Positions 1 through 5,309 of a stretch of DNA of 6,783 bases are shown here, one piece after another. The first letter of the stretch is position 1; each line of letters opens with the position of its first letter. The notes under the pieces are model-generated. The model saw only the letters and a program-made list of their open reading frames with translations, ran no database searches and was not told the DNA's origin. The position numbers were made by a program, and so were the translations under genes. Source of the stretch: Treponema sp. (GTDB lineage: Bacteria > Spirochaetota > Spirochaetia > Treponematales > Breznakiellaceae); contig JAIRUO010000009.1 of assembly GCA_031254385.1 (NCBI GenBank), positions 1 to 6,783 of the forward strand, in the 5' to 3' direction.

Positions 1-619
1 TTTTCATGATATCGTAGGTTTCGCAGATAAGCTGCATATCGCCGTATTCAATGCCGTTATGAACCATTTTGACAAAATGGCCTGCGCCGTTCTCCCCCAC
101 CCAATCGCAGCAGGGTATACCCCCCTCGACTTTTGCGGCTATGGCCTGGAGTATGGGCTTAACAATGGGCCATGCGGCAGGAGAACCGCCTGGCATAATC
201 GAAGGCCCTGTGAGCGCTCCTTCTTCGCCCCCGGAAACGCCTGTTCCAATGTAGAGCAGCCCTTTTGATTCAACATAAGAAGTACGGCGTATAGTATCCA
301 AATAGTTAGAGTTACCGCCGTCAATGATTATATCGCCGCCTTCAAACACAGCAAGGAGCTGCTCAATGGTGGAGTCTACCGCTTCGCCGGCCTTGACCAT
401 GATCATGGCTTTCCTGGGCTTGCTCAAGGCTTGAGCAAATTCCTTGAGATCATGACAGCCCTGGATTTTCTTTCCCGCTCCCCTGCCGCTGATAAAGTCA
501 TCAACCTTGGAAGCTGTACGATTATATACCGCTACGGAAAAGCCCTTGCTTTCCATATTAAGAACCAGATTCTCTCCCATTACCGCAAGCCCAATCAGGC
601 CAATGTCACAATTTCCCAT
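1..619 (-). CDS. gnd: 6-phosphogluconate dehydrogenase, N-terminal 206 codons (cut by window edge)
   Basis: This enzyme oxidatively decarboxylates 6-phosphogluconate to ribulose 5-phosphate with NADP+ in the cytosolic pentose phosphate pathway. Read from 619 leftwards, the protein shows the Rossmann fingerprint GLIGLAVMGENL (residues 7-18), NRT at 33-35 (the arginine that favours NADP+ over NAD+), GGN at 101-103, SGGEEGA at 129-135 and KMVHNGIEYGDMQ from 184. K184, H187, N188 and E191 match the catalytic and substrate residues of the family (K183 and E190 in the sheep enzyme). Family members are about 470-490 residues, so more than half of the gene lies beyond base 1. The start is fixed by a strong ribosome site, AGGAGGG, a few bases before the ATG. 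It is divergent from tag, 59 bases away. Within the visible part nothing is broken. Identification is secure. Confidence 0.97.
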   Translation of the reverse strand, partial: MGNCDIGLIGLAVMGENLVLNMESKGFSVAVYNRTASKVDDFISGRGAGKKIQGCHDLKEFAQALSKPRKAMIMVKAGEAVDSTIEQLLAVFEGGDIIIDGGNSNYLDTIRRTSYVESKGLLYIGTGVSGGEEGALTGPSIMPGGSPAAWPIVKPILQAIAAKVEGGIPCCDWVGENGAGHFVKMVHNGIEYGDMQLICETYDIMK

Positions 620-678
620 GTTGCCCTCCTAAACACCAGTATATAGCATACGCGGAAAAAAAGTAATATCATGATTTA
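620..678. promoter_or_regulatory. Divergent gnd/tag promoter region
   Basis: This 59-base gap must hold the start signals of both flanking genes. For gnd (minus strand) a TATACT hexamer lies at 643-638, which would put the transcript start near 631, a dozen bases before the gnd ATG, with the AGGAGGG ribosome site inside that short leader. For tag (plus strand) TATCAT lies at 667-672, exactly 6 bases before the ATG. I see no good -35 box for either. The hexamers are seen; their use as promoters is inferred. Confidence 0.5.
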
Positions 679-1293
679 ATGAAGCAGGCCGTGGATTTAG
701 AAAAAAACCGCTGTTTATGGTGTTTAACTGACGCTGATTACATAAAATACCACGACAAGGAATGGGGCAAACCGCTCCGGAACAGCAAAAAACTCTTTGA
801 ATTCCTGATACTGGACGGGGCCCAGGCCGGCCTTTCCTGGCTCACCATACTAAAGCGCCGGAATGGGTACAGGGAAGCCTTTGACGGCTTTGACCCTGAA
901 AAAATGGCCAAATACGGCCAAAAAGACATTCAGCGACTTCTCTCTGATTCCCGCATCATCCGTAATAAGCTTAAAATAAGTTCTGCCATTGGGAACGCCC
1001 ACGCCTACCTTGACATGCGGGAATCGGGCCAGGATTTTTCCAAATGGCTCTGGAACTGGGTTGATGGGACTCCCATTATCAACCACTGGAAAACCTTAAA
1101 GGAAATCCCCGCTTCTACTGATCTGTCCGAGCGTATTTCCAAAGAGCTTAAAAGACTGGGATTTACCTTTGTCGGGCCTACGATCATTTACGCTTTTATT
1201 CAGGCCGCCGGGCTGGTAAACGATCATATAATGGATTGCTTTAGGTATGAGGAGTTAAGCAGGGCAAATGCATCTGCCTGTGTCGGCACATAA
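679..1293 (+). CDS. tag: DNA-3-methyladenine glycosylase I
   Basis: Tag removes 3-methyladenine from alkylated DNA, the first step of base excision repair. The 204-residue protein aligns along its length with E. coli Tag (187 residues). Its zinc-binding set is present: C12, H25, H183 and C187, equivalent to C4, H17, H175 and C179. So are Y24 and W29 of YHDKEWG, the QAGLSW helix (49-54) and the KRLGFTFVGPTIIYAF block near the C-terminus. The position of the base-contacting Glu38 of E. coli is Asp46 here (LDGAQAGLSW), a conservative change. The ATG at 679 gives an N-terminus 8 residues longer than E. coli. A GTG at 691 is a possible alternative. No Shine-Dalgarno site precedes the ATG, but TATCAT lies 6 bases upstream. 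The 17 residues after C187 are not recognisable, and the stop codon is the first three bases of a long palindrome. Confidence 0.95.
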   Translation: MKQAVDLEKNRCLWCLTDADYIKYHDKEWGKPLRNSKKLFEFLILDGAQAGLSWLTILKRRNGYREAFDGFDPEKMAKYGQKDIQRLLSDSRIIRNKLKISSAIGNAHAYLDMRESGQDFSKWLWNWVDGTPIINHWKTLKEIPASTDLSERISKELKRLGFTFVGPTIIYAFIQAAGLVNDHIMDCFRYEELSRANASACVGT

Positions 1294-1410
1294 CCGCCGG
1301 AGGGGGAGCGTGTCATAAAAAACCCTGTAGAGTCTGCCTACGGAGCCAAGGTCTCCTTCGGCAGGGAATTCCAGTATGTTTTTTCTGTCCCGCTCCCCCT
1401 CTGGCGGTTA
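1291..1410. repeat. 120-base imperfect palindrome starting on the tag stop codon
   Basis: The arms are 1291-1310 (TAACCGCC... ending GGGGGAGCG) and 1391-1410, which are reverse complements with one mismatch in 20. Pairing continues inward to 1323 and 1378 (33-base arms, about four mismatches, ending AAAAAAC/GTTTTTT). The centre holds a second hairpin, 1334-1345 with 1353-1364 (CTGCCTACGGAG/CTCCTTCGGCAG, two mismatches, 7-base loop). Both ends are TA, so the ACCGCC...GGCGGT body is flanked by TA, as in elements moved by IS630/Tc1-mariner transposases. It could be a small non-autonomous element, a strong RNA hairpin that ends tag transcription, or both. No clean T tract follows the right arm. 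The palindrome is certain; its nature is not. Confidence 0.75.
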
Positions 1411-1548
1411 CCTGCTGTTACTGGCAAAAGCGTTTACCCTGCTTATGTGTACCAGGAAGAGGCAAACTGCCGGAGGAGTCGTAGGTGATAAATATATTTA
1501 GATGATGCTTAGTATTTATTATAGAAAACAATATACCCTATTTCTATC
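1411..1548. other. Spacer between two palindromes, no gene seen
   Basis: This is the middle of the 445-base gene-free stretch between tag and dnaX. It has no ORF with a start and ribosome site. It contains a small hairpin GGCA-AAC-TGCC (1461-1471) and a repeat of GCCGGAGG (1469-1476), which also occurs in the left arm of the first palindrome (1296-1303). The second half is AT-rich (about 1488-1546) and could contain a promoter, but I find no convincing -35/-10 pair. I saw no tRNA or other known RNA. Confidence 0.5.
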
Positions 1549-1666
1549 GGGGGGAAGGGAAAGCCCTGCCGGGGGCTTTCGGTGTGATTAGACCCAGGCC
1601 ATGCCAGAGCATGCGTAAAAGAAGGCCACAGCCGCTGAGCCCCCGGTAGGGCTTTCCCTTCCCCCC
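1549..1666. repeat. 118-base imperfect palindrome upstream of dnaX
   Basis: The arms 1549-1577 (GGGGGGAAGGGAAAGCCC...) and 1638-1666 are reverse complements over 29 bases with one mismatch (G1568). CTATC before the left arm (1544-1548) can also pair with GATAG at 1671-1675 across a 4-base bulge. The 60-base loop holds a small hairpin, CATGC-CAGA-GCATG. As RNA this would be a very stable G/C-rich stem. Its right arm is followed by T-rich sequence including TTTTTT at 1685-1690, but too far from the stem for a textbook terminator. It is about as long as the first palindrome, although the arm sequences differ apart from being G-rich. It could be a termination or attenuation structure ahead of dnaX, an unrecognised small RNA or a repeat element. 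Confidence 0.7.
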
Positions 1667-1678
1667 TAAAGATAGAGT

Positions 1679-1738
1679 TTGTTATTTTTTGATTTCATGT
1701 TATAGTATTTTTCCTCCAATAAAGGCTATACTAATTCC
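1679..1738 (+). promoter_or_regulatory. dnaX promoter candidates
   Basis: Two arrangements are visible. One is TTGTTA (1679-1684) with TATAGT (1701-1706) at 16-base spacing, which would give a leader of roughly 25-30 bases with only a poorly placed AAAGG (1721-1725, 13 bases before the ATG) as ribosome site. The other is TATACT (1727-1732), exactly 6 bases before the ATG, which would start the transcript at the ATG itself but has no good -35 box. Both could be used; which one is active is unknown. Confidence 0.5.
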
Positions 1739-3232
1739 ATGCCTTACGAAGTTACCGCCACAAGGCGGAGGCCAAAGACTTTTGACGAGTTGGCTGGTCA
1801 GGAATTTGTGGCTTCGACTCTCAAGAATTCGCTTAAAACAGGGCATATTGCCCATGCCTATCTCTTTTCTGGACCAAGGGGCTGCGGCAAGACCAGTGCG
1901 GCCAGGATTCTGGCGCGAGCATTGCGCTGCGAAAAGGGCCCTGCCCCGGAGCCCTGCGGCGTTTGCGCCCAGTGCCAGGAGATTGCCAGAGGCGCCAGTA
2001 TGGATGTTATCGAAATTGACGGCGCTTCCAATACCGGGGTTAATCATATCAGGCAGATAAAGGAAGAGGTGCTTTTTCCGCCGAGTTCTGGCCGCTACAA
2101 GATATATATTATTGACGAAGTGCACATGCTTTCTGACAGCGCCTTTAATGCCCTGCTTAAAACCATCGAAGAGCCGCCGCCATATATAGTCTTTATCTTT
2201 GCTACAACGGAACTGCAAAAAGTTCCGGCCACCATCAAGAGCAGATGCCAGCAGTTCAACTTCAGGCTCATCTCCATAGAAACCATCAAGAAGCTGTTAC
2301 ACGAAACCTGCAAGGAAATAGGGATCACAGCGGAAGACGAAGCCCTGTTCTGGATTGCCAGGGAATCTACAGGAAGCGCCAGAGATGCGTATACCCTGTT
2401 TGATCAGGTGGTTTCCTTTTCCGGGGGACATATTACCGCGGAATTGATACGGGAAAAACTTGGGCTGGTCGGCCTTGATAAACTGAACGACTTTGCCGAT
2501 GCCTGCGCCGCCAATGATCTTACAGGGGTATTCAACCGCATTGACGCTGTTCTTGATACGGGAATCGCTGTGGAGCAATTCATACTTGAGCTTGCCGGCT
2601 ATTACCACAGCCTCCTTCTTATAAAAGCGGGAATTACCAGGGAATCTATTTTAGGCTATCCGCAGGAACGTTTTTCCAAAAAGGCGCTTGATAAATTGGA
2701 TGCTCCCAAGCTGGCTTATGCGGGCGAACTGCTTTTTAATCTGCATCGGGATATACGCTATTCGGTTTCGCCCAGATATGAACTGGAAACCCTTTCATCC
2801 AAGCTCTGCTGGCTTGACCGCTGGGTTTCGCCTGCGGATATGGCGGATGCGGTAAAACAGGCGGAAGGACTTCTTAAAGCAGGGGCACGTAGCTTATCGG
2901 GAACTGCTCCAAGCGGTTTGGGAAATTCGCAAACCCTAGTTGCTCCTGGCGATGAAAAAAAAAACGGTTATGAGCCGGATGGAAGACCGTTTGGACACCC
3001 AGGTTCTGTGAATAGTAAGCCCGCTGAAGTTTCCATCAATACAATGTATAGTCAATGGCAGGCAGGTAGAAAATCCGCAGATACAAGGTTTGCGGACACC
3101 AGATTTACGGATATTAATTCTGATGAGATAATGCCCGTAGAAGAAACAGCCGTGACAGAAGACCCCGCGCAAGATCCTGCGGTGCAGACAGTTCTAAGAG
3201 TATTTGACGGAACCATTATTAACGGAGAATAA
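1739..3232 (+). CDS. dnaX: DNA polymerase III clamp-loader subunit tau (and probable gamma)
   Basis: DnaX is the ATPase of the clamp loader that places the beta sliding clamp on primed DNA; the long tau form also ties the polymerase and helicase together. The AAA+ core is intact: Walker A GPRGCGKTS (45-53), zinc cysteines C64, C73, C76 and C79 (same numbers as E. coli), Walker B IIDEVH (124-129), sensor ATTE (155-158) and the SRC arginine finger (168-170). The collar domain follows to about residue 360. The start matches the family (MPYEVTATRRRPKTF). The rest is a short hydrophilic linker with a tandem ADTRF (447-456) and the conserved end motif DPAVQTVLRVFDG (479-491). At 497 residues tau is shorter than E. 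coli (643). A run of ten A's (codons 406-409) probably yields a roughly 411-residue short form. It heads an operon with ybaB and recR. Confidence 0.98.
   Translation: MPYEVTATRRRPKTFDELAGQEFVASTLKNSLKTGHIAHAYLFSGPRGCGKTSAARILARALRCEKGPAPEPCGVCAQCQEIARGASMDVIEIDGASNTGVNHIRQIKEEVLFPPSSGRYKIYIIDEVHMLSDSAFNALLKTIEEPPPYIVFIFATTELQKVPATIKSRCQQFNFRLISIETIKKLLHETCKEIGITAEDEALFWIARESTGSARDAYTLFDQVVSFSGGHITAELIREKLGLVGLDKLNDFADACAANDLTGVFNRIDAVLDTGIAVEQFILELAGYYHSLLLIKAGITRESILGYPQERFSKKALDKLDAPKLAYAGELLFNLHRDIRYSVSPRYELETLSSKLCWLDRWVSPADMADAVKQAEGLLKAGARSLSGTAPSGLGNSQTLVAPGDEKKNGYEPDGRPFGHPGSVNSKPAEVSINTMYSQWQAGRKSADTRFADTRFTDINSDEIMPVEETAVTEDPAQDPAVQTVLRVFDGTIINGE
2955..2992 (+). promoter_or_regulatory. 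Candidate slippage/frameshift site in dnaX: A10 run plus hairpin
   Basis: Bases 2955-2964 are ten consecutive A's, read as GAA AAA AAA AAC in frame (codons 406-409). AAACGGT (2962-2968) pairs perfectly with ACCGTTT (2986-2992) across a 17-base loop, so a 7-bp stem begins inside the run. An added A in the mRNA, or a -1 ribosomal slip, reads K-R-L and stops at TGA 2971-2973, giving about 411 residues. Loss of one A reads 15 new codons and stops at TGA 3009-3011. E. coli dnaX makes gamma by -1 frameshifting at A AAA AAG, and Thermus thermophilus by transcriptional slippage on an A run. Which applies here is not shown. Confidence 0.7.
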
Positions 3233-3233
3233 A

Positions 3234-3542
3234 ATGAACATTAACCCTTTTGACATTCTTAAAAACGCCCAGAAGATACAGGAACAGATGGGGGCTTTTC
3301 AAGAGAAACTTGGCGATATACGCGCAGAAGGTTCCTCTGGCGGAGGAATGGTAATAGTTGAACTAAATGGCCGCATGGAAGTGATGACATTAAAAATAGG
3401 CGAAGAAGCTATGGAAGACCGAGAAATGTTGCAGGATCTTATTATTGCCGCTATCAATAATGCCATGGAAAAAGTCCGGGAAGTTATGAATCAGGAAATG
3501 GGCGCATTGGCCGGAATGAAACTGCCCGGTTTCCCTGTATGA
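3234..3542 (+). CDS. ybaB: YbaB/EbfC family nucleoid-associated protein
   Basis: This is a small DNA-binding protein of the YbaB/EbfC family, whose members form tweezer-like dimers, coat DNA without strong sequence preference and are usually encoded between dnaX and recR. The 102 residues fit the family size. A helical N-terminus (INPFDILKNAQKIQEQMGAF) is followed by a beta region with the typical Gly-rich turn and GMVIVELNGRMEV, then a long C-terminal helix (LIIAAINNAMEKVREVMNQEM) and the short tail GMKLPGFPV. The ATG at 3234 is chosen because GGAG at 3224-3227 lies 6 bases before it and the protein then starts as in homologues. An in-frame ATG at 3204 lies inside dnaX and has no ribosome site. 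It starts 1 base after the dnaX stop and overlaps recR by 4, so it is translated from the dnaX mRNA. Confidence 0.95.
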   Translation: MNINPFDILKNAQKIQEQMGAFQEKLGDIRAEGSSGGGMVIVELNGRMEVMTLKIGEEAMEDREMLQDLIIAAINNAMEKVREVMNQEMGALAGMKLPGFPV

Positions 3543-4204
3543 GCGATTCGTCAAGAGGGGAACCTTCGCCACTGCGTGGCTCGGTTGAGTATACAAGCCG
3601 GAATCCGAATGCCCTGGATCGTATCACCGTCCTACTTTCCAAACTGCCAGGCATAGGCAAAAAAACCGCAGGCCGACTGGCTTACCATTTGCTGGATACA
3701 GACCCTTCATACTCTCGCTCTCTCGCATCGGAACTGACGGGCCTCCACGATGCCATACGGCGCTGTTCAATTTGCGGAAGCTACACCGAAACAGACCCCT
3801 GTCCTATATGCACTGACCCAGAAAGGGATAAAACGCTTTTATGCGTAGTGGAGCGCGCTCAGGATGTGCGCGTAATAGAAGAGGCCAGGGAATTCCGCGG
3901 CCTTTTCCACGTTTTGGGGGGCCTGATTGCCCCGCTTGAAGGAATAGGCCCTGGCAATTTGTCCATTCCGGCTCTGGCTGAGCGCATTAGGAAAGAAGGC
4001 GTCAAAGAACTGATCCTAGCGCTGAATCCAACCATAGAGGGAGACACCACGGCCCTTTATATCCAAAAAGTGTTGCGGGAGAAGTTTCCTGTTTCTTCCA
4101 TTGAGATAACGCGCTTGGCCTCTGGCCTTCCTGTAGGCGGCGATTTGGAGTACACAGATCGCTTAACGCTTTCGCGGAGTTTTAGGGGAAGGGTAAAGCT
4201 ATAG
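3539..4204 (+). CDS. recR: Recombination mediator protein RecR
   Basis: RecR works with RecO (and RecF where present) to load RecA on SSB-coated gaps. The 221 residues contain the helix-hairpin-helix LLSKLPGIGKKTAGRLAYHL (32-51), a four-cysteine zinc finger (C76, C79, C88, C91; CSICG...CPIC), and a Toprim domain from about residue 100. That domain shows the acidic residue of VVERAQD (E105), a conserved LGGLIAPLEGIGP stretch and NPTIEGDTT. The C-terminal GLPVGGDLEYTD block is also typical. RecR is usually near 200 residues; the surplus is at the N-terminus, where about 20 polar residues precede the conserved start. The ATG is nevertheless supported by the ATGA overlap with the ybaB stop, which suggests translational coupling, since no Shine-Dalgarno site is visible. 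It is the last gene of the dnaX-ybaB-recR operon. Confidence 0.97.
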   Translation: MSDSSRGEPSPLRGSVEYTSRNPNALDRITVLLSKLPGIGKKTAGRLAYHLLDTDPSYSRSLASELTGLHDAIRRCSICGSYTETDPCPICTDPERDKTLLCVVERAQDVRVIEEAREFRGLFHVLGGLIAPLEGIGPGNLSIPALAERIRKEGVKELILALNPTIEGDTTALYIQKVLREKFPVSSIEITRLASGLPVGGDLEYTDRLTLSRSFRGRVKL

Positions 4205-4231
4205 CTATAGCAATAGCTATGCAATAGCTAA
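4201..4231. repeat. Tandem ATAGCTAT palindrome repeats after recR
   Basis: The self-complementary ATAGCTAT occurs at 4201-4208 and 4213-4220, with a third copy (ATAGCTAA) at 4224-4231, so units start 12 and 11 bases apart. Neighbouring copies can pair as stem-loops (8-bp stem with an AGCA loop, or 7-bp stem with a GCA loop). The first copy contains the recR stop. Spacing near one helical turn is compatible with a protein-binding site, but a simple slippage-made repeat or a weak hairpin at the end of recR is equally possible. No T tract follows. Confidence 0.5.
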
Positions 4232-4259
4232 TAACTCACATTTCCGATTATATTTATCC

Positions 4260-4271
4260 GATACTAATAAT
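4260..4271 (+). promoter_or_regulatory. -10-like hexamer directly before the isomerase ATG
   Basis: GATACT (4260-4265) is followed by AATAAT and then the ATG. The arrangement matches dnaX (TATACT, AATTCC, ATG) in hexamer, spacing and first spacer bases. No Shine-Dalgarno site lies upstream. A transcript starting 7 bases after the hexamer would begin at the ATG. No good -35 box is visible, so promoter activity is inferred. Confidence 0.4.
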
Positions 4272-5309
4272 ATGAATACAGCCACTAAATACTCATTTGC
4301 CGCTGGCATGAGCGTTATATTATTTTTTTCTATTGCTGTCGATGCTTCGGCGCAGACCAGAGATGCTGCCCTGGGAGACGGGCTTTTTGCCAGACTCACT
4401 ACAACTAGGGGCGATATCATTATACGCCTGGAATACCAGAAAGCGCCTTTAACGGTATGCAATTTTGTGGCGCTGGCAGAAGGTAAAATGAATACCACCG
4501 GAAACAGGCCTTTTTACAACGGCCTAACCTTTCACCGGGTGGAGCCGAATTTTGTAATTCAGGGCGGCGACCCTTTGGGCAACGGAAGGGGCGGCCCCGG
4601 CTACGAGTTTCCCAACGAGATCGATCCCACTCTTAGACACGATGGCCCAGGCGTTGTGGCCATGGCCAATGCTGGGCCGGATACTAACGGTAGCCAGTTT
4701 TATATAACCTTACGGGCGGCTTCCCATTTGGACGGGGGCTATTCAATCTTTGGCCGGGTAGTTGAAGGGCAAAATGTGGTAAACGCTATCCGGGTGGGAG
4801 ACAGGATCGAGAGGATTACCATTATACGCAACGGCCAGGCGGCTCAGGCTTTTAGGGCGGATCAGGCCGCATTTGACGCGCTGCTGCGGAATGTAAACGC
4901 CGCCAAGGCTGCGGAATTGCAAGCCAGGCGGAACGCCGATATCGCGGAAATTCAAAGAAGCTACCCCAATGCGGTAACAACCCCATTGGGATTGAGGTAC
5001 ATAATACAGCGGCAGGGAAGCGGCGCGAAACCGACTGCGGGAAGAACCGTGCGCATTAATTATACAGGGATGCTTCTTTCCGGCAGGGTTTTTGATAACT
5101 CGGATTTACGCGGCCCTCTGGAATTCCAGGTTGGAGCAGGTCGGGTTATTCCGGGCATGGATATAGCGGTGATGGATATGACGGTTGGAGAAAAACGTAT
5201 CGTCATAATTCCACCGGAACTGGCCTACGGTAGTGTTGAAATGGGAAACGGATTAATCCCCGCCAATAGTTTCCTTGTATTCGAAATAGAACTGCTCAGC
5301 ATTAGGTGA
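4272..5309 (+). CDS. Exported cyclophilin-FKBP fusion peptidyl-prolyl isomerase
   Basis: This fusion of two unrelated prolyl isomerase families would speed cis-trans proline isomerisation during folding of exported proteins. Residues 1-27 look like a signal peptide (K6, a hydrophobic stretch, then ASA before Q28); there is no lipobox cysteine, so the mature protein is probably periplasmic. Cyclophilin domain, about 38-186: FHRVEPNFVIQGGD gives catalytic R89, F94 and Q97, with MANAGPDTNGSQF at 131-143. The cyclosporin-contacting tryptophan position is H152 (SHLDGG), common in bacteria. A charged, probably helical linker spans about 190-232. FKBP domain, about 238-345: Y264, F274, D275, F285, V292, I293, Y319 and F337 match the FKBP12 pocket, with M296 in place of its tryptophan. 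Cyclophilin-then-FKBP proteins are known from treponemes and some Bacteroidetes. It is probably transcribed separately from recR, 67 bases upstream. Confidence 0.95.
   Translation: MNTATKYSFAAGMSVILFFSIAVDASAQTRDAALGDGLFARLTTTRGDIIIRLEYQKAPLTVCNFVALAEGKMNTTGNRPFYNGLTFHRVEPNFVIQGGDPLGNGRGGPGYEFPNEIDPTLRHDGPGVVAMANAGPDTNGSQFYITLRAASHLDGGYSIFGRVVEGQNVVNAIRVGDRIERITIIRNGQAAQAFRADQAAFDALLRNVNAAKAAELQARRNADIAEIQRSYPNAVTTPLGLRYIIQRQGSGAKPTAGRTVRINYTGMLLSGRVFDNSDLRGPLEFQVGAGRVIPGMDIAVMDMTVGEKRIVIIPPELAYGSVEMGNGLIPANSFLVFEIELLSIR

Noticed and set aside
431..646. A plus-strand ORF of 71 codons opposite gnd.
   Set aside because: It is the antisense shadow of gnd, which is clearly coding on the minus strand here, and its translation resembles no protein family.
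1317..1364. A minus-strand intrinsic terminator (central hairpin, then CAGGGTTTTTT).
   Set aside because: No minus-strand gene lies to its right that would need it, so the A/T run is better explained as part of the palindrome arms.
1291..1410. A tRNA or tmRNA gene, suggested by the complementary GGGGGAGCG ends.
   Set aside because: No T-loop sequence, anticodon arm, CCA end or tag-peptide frame could be found.
1294..1490. The tag reading frame stays open for about 65 codons beyond its stop, with a protein-like translation.
   Set aside because: There is no start codon with a ribosome site, much of it is the palindrome, Tag is already complete, and an open run of this length is not rare by chance.
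1549..1666. Signal recognition particle RNA, given its place upstream of dnaX and its length near 118 bases.
   Set aside because: The highly conserved apical part (GGAA-type tetraloop with CAGG and AGCA sides) is absent on both strands of both palindromes.
3204..3233. An upstream in-frame ATG extending YbaB by 10 residues.
   Set aside because: It lies within dnaX without a ribosome site, whereas the ATG at 3234 has GGAG at the right distance and the family's usual N-terminus.
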